Assembly (NCBI GenBank): GCA_963556195.1
Contig: OY744519.1
Coordinates: 38,278,301-38,342,300, forward strand
Direction of reading: 5' to 3'
Origin: Sepiola atlantica
Lineage: Eukaryota; Mollusca; Cephalopoda; Sepiida; Sepiolidae
Length of the DNA stretch: 64,000 nt
Shown: positions 12,129 through 24,906 of the stretch, piece after piece
How the letters are laid out: the number at the start of each line of letters is the position of its first letter
Numbering within the stretch: position 1 is the stretch's first letter
The notes under the pieces: model-generated
The model's input: only the letters and a program-made list of their open reading frames with translations
What the model was told of the DNA's origin: nothing
Database searches by the model: none
Translations under genes and position numbers: made by a program

Positions 12129-12249
12129 AAACGGAGATCTCATCAGGTTCAGTTAGAATCCGATCTTAACCGTAGATCATATTTGGAAAGAAACAATATG
12201 AGTTAATGTTAAGATCGGATTCTAACTCTCCCTGATGAGATCTCCGTTT
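12129..12249. repeat. 42-bp inverted repeat with 37-nt loop
   Basis: Positions 12129-12170 pair with 12208-12249 without any gap; the only mismatches I see are three consecutive bases near 12148-12150. The arms contain GAGATCTCATCAGG and GTTAGAATCCGATCTTAAC. Next to it a block around GATACCATCGACATG recurs near 15350, so the hairpin may sit in a dispersed repeat. Confidence 0.93.
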
Positions 12250-12322
12250 GTAATCGCTGTTGATCGATACCATCGACATGCCAGTGTCGCAGATTTTGTA
12301 AATGTCTGTGTAAATAAAAATA

Positions 12323-12324
<2 letters not shown>

Positions 12325-12383
<59 letters not shown>
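12325..12383. repeat. (AT)n microsatellite
   Basis: About 29 AT units, at the outer edge of the left arm of the large palindrome. Confidence 0.97.
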
Positions 12384-12386
<3 letters not shown>

Positions 12387-12424
12387 TGTGTTGCTGTGTA
12401 TGTGTTTATTTTAGTTGAATGTTT

Positions 12425-13555
<1,131 letters not shown>

Positions 13556-13563
13556 ACACAAAA

Positions 13564-13620
<57 letters not shown>
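13564..13620. repeat. (CA)n(AT)n microsatellite
   Basis: A short CA run followed by AT units, mirroring the AT and GT-rich flank of the left arm near 12325-12405. Confidence 0.95.
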
Positions 13621-13621
<1 letters not shown>

Positions 13622-13755
13622 TTAAATCTCGTAAACACTGAAGTTTAAGTTACAGCACTTAATTTAATATTATATAACCCTATTATGTGTCGATTTTTTT
13701 TGATGAGGGTTGATAATTTGTAGAATTTGGTATATTCGAACTACTATTCTCGTGT
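13621..13755 (-). mobile_element. SINE tail fragments (minus strand)
   Basis: The first 70 bases are the reverse complement of the SINE end at about 11900-11967 (the TTTAATATTATATAACC block). The following bases, up to the TATTCGAACTACTxTTCTC block, are the reverse complement of the end of the SINE at 13845-14115. This marks the outer edge of the inverted complex. Confidence 0.7.
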
Positions 13756-13844
13756 GTATTTATAACAATATTTAGGCCTATGTAACCTCCAACCTTCTTC
13801 TGGCGAACTTTGTCGGTCTCGGAAATCTTTCTGTCGAACTTTTA

Positions 13845-14115
13845 CCCGTGGCGTAGGTGATATAGTACTAAGTATAATTCCGTTTTAATTGACAGTCATC
13901 TGAAGGTTAGAGGTTCACTCCTGAGTCATGGCAGTCGTGGATTTAATGAAGTGTTTCGTTCGAAATTCCGTCCAGATTCCCGAGTTCAACAGACAGCTTT
14001 CCGAGTTCGACAAAGTAAACCGTAAAAGGTCTGAGGATACATCGGCCGAAACGTTGTGATGAATCCCCTGAGGTGAGAACAGTAGTTCGAATATGCCTAA
14101 GTTCTACAAGATAAC
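13845..14115 (+). mobile_element. tRNA-derived SINE (plus strand), complete-looking
   Basis: Carries an A-box TGGCGTAGGTG and a B-box-like GGTTCACTCC, a body with GTTCGAAATTCCGTCCAGA, the diagnostic CGGCCGAAACGTTGTGATG block, and a tail around AGTAGTTCGAATATGCC. The body and tail match the copy at 11642 and the tail fragment near 62310-62395. No clear target duplication could be read. Confidence 0.75.
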
Positions 14116-15134
14116 ACTATATGTAATTCAAATAAACAGTTATTCAAATAGTAATCAAAAAGCACTTTTATTTACAAACAATGTGTTTTACTCTTATCAA
14201 TGGCATCACTCTGCGTGATATATGAAATATTATGAATTTATTTTGGAAATGTTTTCTCAGTTCATACACCTTCGCATACACACAATATATTATTTTTTGT
14301 TTTTATGTTTTCTATTTCTTGACAATATTTTTCTTAAATGAATTGTGTTTGCTTAATTTTGAATTTGGATATTTATATCGTCAATAGTCCGAATCAGGAT
14401 CTTAGTTTCGGAGAGGGATTGGCTGATGAATTTGCGATAGTTTGGATTTGTCTACCAAGTACTTTCAGCCCCATCTGGGTCCATCTTCGAAGGAATGTGC
14501 ATTTTCTGTTTTCTATTCTGTTAATATTTCAGGGATGAGAATCGAAATACTTATATGTAGAACGTGAAACATTTAAGTAATAAATTGTTCGACTAATCGT
14601 TAGATACTTTTTTCTTCAATTTATTATTATAGTTGATTCTTCATATTTAGATGTACTTTATATTTTATACATTAAGGTATGCAATATTTCACGACTTAGA
14701 AGTATTTTATCTCATACGAATCAAATGTATGTCGAATTGCAAAAAAAAACATTATGTGGCAATTCGATAACATCCTTGATTATTTCTATATTTCAGATTC
14801 TAAATATCATTCTATACCTATGCTCATGGAATAAGAAATAAATCAAGATACAACTATGTAATTTAATTTTAATTCAATTATTTTCTAACAGTTTTAATGA
14901 TGTTTTTATGTTGGCTATTTTCCTAGTATTATATTTTTTTCGTATCATATCAGACATAATTTATATTTAACTTTTATTTTACTTTGATTTTTGCTCAAGT
15001 ATCGTTCTGGCACATCTATAATATCTTTAATTTAAAAACTATAATATTTGTCGTGTAATTTAAATTATTCGGACTACTGTCTTCATCTTCAGTGGTATTA
15101 TCATGATGTTTCGGCCATGACTACTAAAATACTT
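14116..15134. other. AT-rich DNA without recognisable genes
   Basis: A 66-codon plus frame at 14338-14538 has no recognisable feature. Nothing else stands out. Confidence 0.5.
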
Positions 15135-15242
15135 CAGTAATTCATAATTCTTCGTATCCCCCGCATAGAGGACTGCACCTTCAACCTTAAGATGACTATC
15201 ATTTAGAAGCTAATTAAACCTAGTACTTTTTGCGGACACTTC
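15135..15242 (-). mobile_element. Worn SINE head (minus strand)
   Basis: Reverse complement shows GTCCGCAAAAAGTACTAGG, then TTAAGGTTGAAGGTGCAGTCC and GATACGAAGAATTATGAATTA. It is close to the head at 11208-11316 but has lost the A-box core by a deletion, so it is probably inactive. Confidence 0.65.
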
Positions 15243-15484
15243 TAGTATGAATTTTATACGCCTTAATCCTATTATTGTTTTAATATGATTTGAGGACAGA
15301 ATCATAATTTCTTTTCTCCTGCTGAGATTTTAGTTTCTAACAGTTGTTGATAGATACCATCGACATGTCTGTATAAATACACAAATATTCATATATAAAA
15401 GCTCGATTTGATATTGAGCACTCGTCATAAGACAGGCTGACATTCTTTCGATATCTATCCTCTGGATGTTTGCTTTACCTAGAA

Positions 15485-15532
<48 letters not shown>

Positions 15533-15572
15533 TATACACAACCTTATTTTATTCAGGGGATAAATTATCCAC

Positions 15573-15654
<82 letters not shown>

Positions 15655-15680
15655 ATTTATATATATATGTATATGTATAT
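15485..15680. repeat. Two (AT)n arrays
   Basis: AT arrays at 15485-15531 and 15574-15680, the second with (GTAT) interruptions, separated by about 40 bases of ordinary sequence. The second array forms the left border of the 700-bp repeat. Confidence 0.95.
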
Positions 15681-16384
15681 TAAAAACCTGTTTTGACCTA
15701 ATCAATAACAGTCATTTCCATGATATAAAAATATATTATCGATTTTATTTGATGAAGCGGTATTAATGCATAAATGTTCAATCGTCAAGCTGAAAAAAAA
15801 TAAAGTTCATTTTATATTTATTTATATTTATATATTGTCTATACGCTAAAAATATTTTACCGAGAAAAAATACTTGTTGAATCTTAATATTTTCGGTGTA
15901 ATGTTTATTTCGTGATATGTCCATAAAAAAATAAGCTTTTTCTTCCGTATTTATATTTCACCGATAAACCTTGATAAAACACAGGTGTAAAGTTTTACTT
16001 TTAACTGATAAACATTACAGCAACTGTACTTGTTTAAATAAAAACAAAGTGTTCGCTTTTCTATTCACTCTTATTGTTTCAATTTTACTCATTTCTTCAT
16101 ATGTTTCACACAAATGGATGCGGTATTCCGCTATTTAATAGATATGTTTCAGAGAATTGGTGCAGGCTGTACATTCACATTCAATTATTTGAATAATATA
16201 ATGGAACGCATGCATCAGATGATGAACTCCGATGACAAGCAAAAATAAATTTAATATTAAAAAATCCTCGGATTACTGAATTGATATTGATTAACAGGTA
16301 AAAAGAGTTCATGCAAAATTCTCTGACTTAAAACTTTTAAAATGATATGAACGACTTGATACACAACTATTACATTTTAAAAAT

Positions 16385-16400
<16 letters not shown>
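15681..16400 (+). repeat. 700-bp dispersed repeat, plus copy
   Basis: Inverted partner of 10500-11185. It contains about 90 extra bases at roughly 16142-16235, between the GTATTCCGCTATTTAA and GGATTACTGAATTGATAT blocks. These are absent from the other copy, so one copy has lost or gained a segment. Confidence 0.85.
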
Positions 16401-16423
<23 letters not shown>

Positions 16424-16424
16424 G
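16386..16424. repeat. (AT)n microsatellite
   Basis: AT array closing the right side of the 700-bp repeat. About 50-90 bases after it comes a block around CGATATACGAGATxGAGCAAT that also follows the AT array near 24584. Confidence 0.93.
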
Positions 16425-16559
16425 GCGGAAAAGGCGAAACATGATATAAATGATATCTTTTAATATCCTATCTTGAATAGCTCATGTTCGATATACGAGA
16501 TAGAGCAATAATATAAAGTTATACGAAATTGCTCTTTAGAAAGAACTCGCTTCCAATGC

Positions 16560-17560
16560 AAACCTACTGGGCTACATTAATTATAAGCATCCCCACAGCT
16601 CACCACCAAAAATATAACTCCAAACATTAATAATTCAATTACCCCAGTCAGTGATATTTCAATCCAAAATTATACCGCTATATAATAAGCCCCTTTAATC
16701 ATTTAACCCACCCTCACGCTAGCTTTTAAATAAATATACCCTTTATCTAACTAATACTATTAAAAGTGTACATAACGCAACAATCACTCACTCTAAAATA
16801 CACTGATATCGGAGTATCAACTTCTCCACTGAAAGACCGCATATCCAATCACATATCTTCTTTTTTTTTAAATTACGACTAGAAAATAGTGGCATCCCCG
16901 CAAAATTTAATGAAACATTTAAATCTGAAAAATATATAATATTCACTATACTGGTGGATCTTGCTAAATATCCTAATCTAACACTCTAGAATCTCAGTTT
17001 TGCAAACTGTTGACATCAGCAGTTGTAATGATAATAACTGTGGCCAAGAGAAAACATATGAATTCTAAAAATGAACTCATCCCTGGAAGCAAACATGTAA
17101 TAACATTTACATATATCCATTGTATAGCCACATATGATACCCCACCTTCATCCAATGCTCAAAAGTTTCAGCTAAAAGGATGCTAGAATTATAATGTGTC
17201 ATTTAAAGATTCATACGTAAATATAACATCTATTATCTTTTAAATTCATATTCCCTTCACTTTACTTACGGAATACTATCCTTAAAACCTCTATCCCTTC
17301 TAACCTTTAGAATTAGTCTAAATTATAAGAAGCGGGCTTTAACCTTTTGAACTTGTAGTTCACCTCACTTTTTAAAAATATTTGCACATATGCCTTTCCT
17401 ATCAACCTTTCAATTTCTCTAAAATACACTCCTCACTACTTATACACTTCTAATTACTATAACACAATCCCATCTACATATACGTTTACCCCACAACTGC
17501 GCAAGTGTACTTTTATGTGTTATAATAACTGTTATCCTCACACCAACCTCTCGTTCTACG

Positions 17561-17624
<64 letters not shown>

Positions 17625-19200
17625 TGTCACATGCGTATACAAGAAAACATACTTTATTACTATACGTTAATTATTGTACCAAGCTTTTTAATAACATTAC
17701 TTCCTCTAATTCTTAATTTTCAACAAATTAATATTAATATTGCTAGCTCAGTATAATTGAGACGCACTTACGTTCTCGCTTTTTGATCCCTCATTCCTAC
17801 CGTACACCCTTACAAATTTGATTTCAATGTTAGGTATTTTCCCTCTCCAATCAGTATTTTAATTGTTTCCCTGGAGTTAGATCGGTTCTGGTGATATACT
17901 CAATAACTCTTTTAATATGTGAACCTTTTCTTTTAATCTTTAGTTTATCCCTGTTCTCAATAAGTATGCTGACTTCTATCGTCCTACATATGCATTACTA
18001 GAGTTAAATATACCCTACACATATAACTTGTAACAACATTACATGTAACTCCTCCCCTTCCTGACACATCATTTATTTATTGATTTTTAACATTTCATCA
18101 AAAATATGAGTACATTATTTACATTGATTTACCTAATTATATAACTTTACTTGAAACCTATTTATTTTTGATCACGTAATTTAAACTTCCTAAAACTTCT
18201 CATTCTACTTTGACTTTGTTTCCATTTGACTGTTACAGGTATATTTAAAATTTAACATAAGATACATCATCTCTACGAAATACTCATCATTTAATTTTTT
18301 AAAAACACCTGCCCACAACTTTATTTTTGGAAACGAACTCCCTCCTGCTAATGCCCCTCTCTTAATATAAATTTATCAAATATTAGTTCTACTCTATAAA
18401 AGCCATTTGACCGTGTAAATTTTTATCCATAATCACTATTCTCCCACCACAAACACAACACTCAATTATCTGCTCTTTTCACCGCTACTCTTTCTTCTTT
18501 GTACACCTTGCCACCAATATTGTCTTCCCTATCCATGTGATGTGTATATGACCATCGTTTACCGCTTCCTCATACCATTTTACTGCTTGACATTTTTTTC
18601 GAAATAAACAGGTCCTACTCCGTTTTCGGTTTGAATCGTTCACACCTGCTTCTTTCCCAATCCATCAAATATATTTTACAATGGCTTTAGAAACGCTAGC
18701 CTTCTTATTCTATAACCTCATAGCACATTCCATTCAAGAAGGATAATTGTAATTTAATTCCACTCATGATACCTAAAACCCTCCAACATAAGATCGACAC
18801 TCTGTCCTATGCCTGATTCTTTTGGATGTGGTCTTACAAACGCAGCTACAACGGTGATTTTATGGATGATAGTTTGCTTTCACCTCATCCACTTTTTCAC
18901 ATGATTATACATTGTCAAATCTGTAGGTTAGGGTAAATTACATTTCACTAACCTATTTATCGACTCTCCAAATTCAAATGTTCATCAAAATTCATCACAC
19001 AATTGTCATACAATTAAATGTCTAAACTATTTACGGGGTCTTTAGAAGTAATTGATATACAACGAATCTTGCATAATTTTTGTCTGATTTTTAGGGATCT
19101 AATTACATATACATCTAATATATAACCTTTTGAAATAGAAATTTATACTCATACCATTCCTCCTTAAAACCCTTAAAAATACTACGAAATAAGCAGTTAT
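16560..19200. other. G-poor, C-rich strand-asymmetric segment of unknown nature
   Basis: Sampled lines of 60 bases hold only 5 to 7 G but 14 to 17 C on the plus strand, unlike the rest of the window. The minus strand is therefore purine-rich, as the coding strand of some retroelements is. Minus-strand frames near 17770-17990 and 18550-18830 have protein-like composition (for example a basic stretch around KGSHIKRVIEYITRTD) but are broken by many stops and frame changes. I could not assign a family. An AT array lies at 17562-17622. A decayed element transcribed from the minus strand is the simplest explanation. Confidence 0.45.
17562..17622. repeat. (AT)n microsatellite
   Basis: About 30 AT units within the G-poor segment. 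Confidence 0.97.
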
Positions 19201-19392
19201 TTGGGAAATACTTTTTTTCTAATAACAATTGGTAAAATGTTACAAAAATTGGACGGATCCGTTATTTTACGTAATCTTGCAATTTCTCTATCTCGTTCTT
19301 GAAAAAATAATTTGTTTATTCTCAAATAAGGATATGTCTAAACAACCGTATTTGCACCCTCCGTGTTCACACACAACACCCACCCACCCCCA

Positions 19393-19558
19393 CATATATA
19401 TATATATATATACATATATATGTATATATATACATATATATGTATATATATATATACATATATATGTATATATACATATATATGTGTATATATATACATA
19501 TGTATGTATATATATACATATATATGTATATATATACATTTATATATATATTTATATA

Positions 19559-19631
<73 letters not shown>
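19393..19631. repeat. Long (AT)n/(ACATATATATGT)n array
   Basis: About 240 bases, beginning after a CA- and C-rich lead. The first two thirds show a higher-order pattern in which TATATACA and TATATGTA alternate about every 18-22 bases; the last third is pure AT. Tyr/Ile-rich open frames here are artefacts of the repeat. Confidence 0.95.
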
Positions 19632-19635
<4 letters not shown>

Positions 19636-20010
19636 CCTCGAGTGTCTTCGGACTCATTGTAAAAGGGTGTGGCAGATTAACCTGGCATAAAGATACTGCC
19701 CCCTTACAAGTAAACCCTGACCAAATAATCTAAATAAAATAGTATTCGAAACAGAAATAAGACTCCATCGACCCCAATATACGCAGCCACATAGGAGAGA
19801 ATATCTGCTAAATACGTTATATATAAAAAGGTGGTACTTTGTTACAGTAAGACCAACAGTTACGAGAATGGTGCATCTTCTCAAAGTAATGCAATCTCAA
19901 GTAATAGCACTTAGCTGAATACTCCACAAGACTTGATGAATTTATGTCCTCGAGTGTTAGCCCTGGGAACAGGTTTCTTGATTTCTGAGAACTTCGACTG
20001 AAGAATAATG
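19632..20010 (-). repeat. Dispersed repeat related to 55320-55510 and 21455-21540
   Basis: Blocks such as ACAAGTxxACCCTGAxCAAAT, ATAGTATTxGA and an AGCxCTTAGCTGxATACTCC stretch occur in the same order at 55320-55510. On the minus strand the GGTCxTAxTGTAACAAAGTACC block recurs near 21460. A 76-codon minus frame across it is not convincing as a gene. The class of the element is unknown. Confidence 0.65.
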
Positions 20011-20011
20011 A

Positions 20012-20013
<2 letters not shown>

Positions 20014-20069
<56 letters not shown>

Positions 20070-20227
20070 TATATATATATATATATATAAATATAGAAAT
20101 ATATATATATACATATGTATATGTATATGTATATATATGCATATATATTTATATATATAAATATATATATGTATATATATGTGTATATATAAATATATAT
20201 ATATATGTATATATATATGTGTATGTA

Positions 20228-20283
<56 letters not shown>

Positions 20284-20358
20284 GGAATATACCTTGCTCT
20301 GAGTAATTGAATTGAATTTTGATTTGGCTTTTGCTTCTCTAATTCCTTTCAATTCTTC

Positions 20359-20418
<60 letters not shown>

Positions 20419-20420
20419 CA
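20014..20420. repeat. Two long AT-based arrays
   Basis: An impure AT/GTAT array at 20014-20279 and a pure AT array at 20361-20420, separated by about 80 bases of unique sequence. Confidence 0.95.
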
Positions 20421-21299
20421 TTATGTAAATATGATCCGATCCAATTCGTGTATGAAAAAGTTTATTGTTATTGTACATGGGTGATATTAAACTTTGGTGA
20501 ACAACTGTATAGCGTTTAAGTTTACTAAATGTAATGCTTATGAAGCGTATCGGAAGACAAATCATGCTGTTTGCTATTTCTATATGATCAATACATGCAT
20601 CTATTCAGATTTGATGAGAACTAGACAACTCTAAAAGCGGAAATTATCAGAAACATAAATACTTTTAATATAAACATCAAACAAGAATATCTAGAAGAAA
20701 TTATGTTTCTTCGGATTCGGATTCTTTCGCGAAATCTATTACGTCTACCTAGCGTTAAAGGTAAACTTATATTTACGAAACGATTCGTCTGTAGTACTGT
20801 TATAAAACATACATCAAATCTATAAAAGAAAATACCAGAAAATATGAGTAATTGAAAAATATATGATTAACATAACTAACGTATCATACATTACTAGAGA
20901 CTACATATCTAAGTTGTATATTTTTATAAGTAAATATAGTGCTTACTACAAATCAATTTTACAGACTCATTATGCATAATGCTAAGAATGTTTTCGAATG
21001 GACCGTGATCCATACCCAAGACTCATAATATCGTAATTAGTGTCGCCCTGTAAAGCTGTCAGCATTATAAGGTGCGAATTAGGGTTAAGTAGAGAAATCC
21101 TGGGAAAAGAGTGGCGATCTTCTCTACACATTGGTCTAGTAGTTTATGACTAGGATCGACTTATTTATTTTACTTACTCCATTTAATGAATACATTCGTT
21201 TACTGTTTAATCGTGTCGTATTCTTAAAATCGATAAACTAAAAGAGAAATAACATTGTCGGTGCTTTGTTAAATCAGAACCCGAGCTTACTTAGTCCCC
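20421..21299. other. AT-rich DNA without recognisable genes
   Basis: I see nothing identifiable in this stretch. Confidence 0.5.
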
Positions 21300-21540
21300 G
21301 TCGTTAGGGTTAGGGTTGAGTTCAAGGTCAAAGTGGGGGTTAGGGTAAGGATTAGCGTTATACTTAGGGTTAGGGTTTTTATTTAGGGTTAATATTTAAG
21401 GTTTATATTAAGGGTTAGGGTTAGGGTCAGTGTAAGGGGCATGGTGAAATTAGCTGTTGGTCCTAATGTAACAAAGTACCGTGTTTTCAACTATGAGGTA
21501 TTTAACATGTATTCATTGACAATTTCAGGGACATTTCTAT
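21300..21540 (+). repeat. Degenerate telomere-like TTAGGG runs plus dispersed repeat
   Basis: From 21304 to 21432 the sequence holds about a dozen TTAGGG or GGGTTA units, some perfect and in pairs, others altered, with spacers. It continues into a GGTCCTAATGTAACAAAG block also found (diverged) at 19632-20010 and, inverted, inside the Helitron near 43320. Because the flanking block travels with the telomere-like units, this is more likely part of a dispersed repeat than a healed chromosome end. Confidence 0.75.
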
Positions 21541-21727
21541 TTCTTGTTAAGGGCACTAGAAAATCGGTGAATCATTTTCCGCTCCAGAAGTACCTGACTG
21601 CAGATGCAATTCTCCACCTATATAAGATTCAGATACGTCATAAGATAGAGTACTTTAATCATATATCGTGAGATGCCTCTGAGTGAATTATTTCCTACAA
21701 AAATGCGTAATAAATCAACTTTGAAAT

Positions 21728-22054
21728 CTAGCAGACAGGTCTATATTCTTTCAGCTGCAAACCCTTTCTAATAGAAGATACGCTGCTAGTCCTTCTATAG
21801 TCTATATTTTGTTTCAAGGAAGGCTCTCGACTCTGCTCCAGTCTCTCTTTCCACCTCGTGAGACATTCTGAGTAATAACTTGTTTTTCTCCTACAACCGA
21901 TAAATAGTTTCCCTTCTTTATTCAACGCGTTTAGCGTCTGGCGAACTTTCTGTAGACACATTATTTTCGAGGGCCTTCTTGTTTGAGGATTATTACCGTG
22001 CGACTTTTTTGTTGTAGATTCCAACATGGGCGTCTTCGAATACAATGTCTTCAA
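21728..22054 (-). other. Unrecognised 108-codon frame
   Basis: Minus-strand frame with mixed composition rich in Lys, Arg and Ser, including a stretch around LNALNKEGKLFIGCRRK. It is longer than most chance frames in non-repeat DNA here, but shows no domain, signal peptide or neighbour that would support a gene. It may be a piece of a decayed transposon. Confidence 0.15.
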
Positions 22055-22059
22055 ATAAT

Positions 22060-24360
22060 TGTCATAAACAAATTAATAAGTAATCAAACCTTAGTTGATC
22101 CTATTAGTTGTTGATGATCTCCGACTGAAAACCATTTTATCTCATTAATCCTTATTCTTGAGCGGCTCTTGGCCTTGAGAAGTTGGGACTGAATAGTAAG
22201 AAAATATAAACCTTAAAAGTAACCGGTATTATTGGATTAGTGATTTCGTAGCTATTCTTCACGGCAATTTGGATTTTTATTTAACACTTCAACAAATAGT
22301 GTATTCGTAAAAGACGTGCGATAGATATTATTTTCGAAAAATATCAACTTTTTCCTAAAATCAAAATTGCAAATCTCTTCCCGAAAAGCGAATATTTTCA
22401 AAAAATGAAATTAATATTTTATAATTTTTTTCATTTAAATTATTACTACTTTTACACGTTTTTGCACATACGTTTTCGGATAACGAGCTTGAGGGAATCA
22501 CGTTTTTTTTAAGAAACTCAATATTTGTTCTTAAAAAAATTATTAGCAAAATTATCTCCCCAGCTATTTTTGCAAATCCTAAAGTTATATCACCGGAAAG
22601 TACCTATGTGCGTACTTATAAAACAGACTTCACCACTTGCTTAAATAGGTTATTACTTTTTAAAAGTTAACCTTAAAAGCTGTGCTACATTAATATTCCC
22701 TGAAGGATTAAGAAAATCAGTAACAACAAGAGACTGACAGAATTGTGGATCCACATTTATTGCTTTACTATTTTGAAGGGTGAAAATATTAACTAAATAA
22801 ATCCAGATAGAAAGGGAAATCACCGTACACATTTACCGTCGTTTGTATTTACAAAATAATGCTAATTAAAATGTTTTAAAAAAATCATTCTCTGCTGAAA
22901 TATAGATGTAAATACTAAAACACAATATATAAAAATATTTTTCTAATAAAATAAATGAATAAATACATATACTTCTAACATATAGCTGCAATTTGTAACA
23001 GTGCAAGTATGCGTTTATTTTGTTTTGTAAACAATAAATACACATCTTAGTCGATTCCGGCTTCCAATATCCTTACAGGGAATTGTAAGTAATGTATGAT
23101 CACTCGGAAAGAGGAATGTAACGTTTTGCACTTGAGGTAAATAATCGACTGAAACCGTTAGTTCTCCTGTTAACACGTGTTTCTGAGTTTATTTATTTAC
23201 ATAAATGTGAATATAATTCGATTATCGTTTTATTTACATTATGTATTATATCAATTGAAATGGAGAACTCACATACGATAACTTCAGTCGTCATTAGACG
23301 TAGTGGGCAGTTAAAGGAATCATCGCCTTCATAGCTATCCTGAAACGGTCGTGGTGTACCGTATTTAGAGTTGTTGTGTAAGTATCAAGGTGGAAAGATT
23401 TGGTCTGGTAGTTTATATTAATTTCCATACTCACAGTAGCCGTCTAACCGACGGTTAGCCTAGCGATGTAGTTATTCAAGCCAGTATTCAATTTTACAGA
23501 GATTCTTTCGTGTGCTACTCCATCCGCTGCCACTAAAGAAGAACAATAGATGAGAGATCGTTGCCCACTTGTCTTCGGGCATTCAGAAAAAAAGGAGAGG
23601 CCCCATTTTCAGAAAGCATCTATCAAACAACTTGCTGATCAGAGTTTTACAGCCAGCTGTTACCATTGTCATGCTGTGCCCGCTCCTGTGTTCAATGATA
23701 TACTACGAGGCACTGGTGAAACTTGAGCATCACCTGGTTACCAGTGGATCGGACACCTGACAGATGTGGTAATCCGGTTTGCAAAGTTACTATCCCTCTG
23801 AAACACCACCATACACCCAATATAATCGCTACTCATTGCCCTTTTATTAAATACGGTTTGTTAGATTTATTGTACATGTTTTCGTGTAAAATCAGTTGAA
23901 TAGTTTTTCTTGTACAAGTGTTCGTGTATAACCTTATTTAGATATTAAAATAGTGTAGAGATGAAAACAGCACATGTAATGAAATGATTAAAAAATTAAG
24001 TACACAAAAATCTTAATAAGAGGGAAAACTTGCGACGTACAGGGTTACAGTGTTAATGTTGGATACATACTCACATGCTGATTAATAAATATAATGAAAA
24101 GCTGGCACCGGGAAGATATGGGTGAACTCCAACTTCAAGTTATTAAACTTCATTTTACATTTTTATTTTATTTATGTTTCAATTGAATTAATGCGTCTTT
24201 TATCTATCTATAGGTGATCGACAGAAATAAAGAAATCGAAATATTATTGGAAAAACCTCGAACGAAATTAAACTTTTTTTGATTATTCGTGGAGTTTTAT
24301 TCGTGGAGATATGCATGAACTTGTCTTATAACTATATTTACAATTGAATTACGAACAGTG
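22060..24360. other. AT-rich DNA without recognisable genes
   Basis: Only short chance frames. The part around 23430-23780 is somewhat richer in GC and includes a small inverted motif (CTAACCGACGGTTAG) but shows no known element. Confidence 0.5.
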
Positions 24361-24588
<228 letters not shown>

Positions 24589-24853
24589 AGAGAAATAATA
24601 GACAAATAAGGATACACTGATTATATTAGAACCTATCATGAAATAATTGGTGCTCAATATACGAGATCGAGCAATTAAAAGATGAAAATAAAAATTGAAA
24701 AACTAAATTAACTTATAACGTCTTCAGTAGTTCAAAACAAAGAATATACTTTTTATTCCTAGTTACCCCCTTGTTTTGTAACAACTGTATGGTATTTTTG
24801 TCAATTGTTATTCTCATATTTTAATTGTCTCTGTCGCTTGCTATATGTATACG

Positions 24854-24871
24854 ATATATATATATATATAT

Positions 24872-24903
<32 letters not shown>
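24854..24903. repeat. (AT)n microsatellite
   Basis: About 24 AT units with one AG interruption. Confidence 0.95.

Positions 24904-24906
<3 letters not shown>

Noticed and set aside
21300..21440. True telomere or chromosome-fusion site
   Set aside because: The TTAGGG units are degenerate and interrupted, all in one orientation, and related blocks travel to other sites with the same flank.
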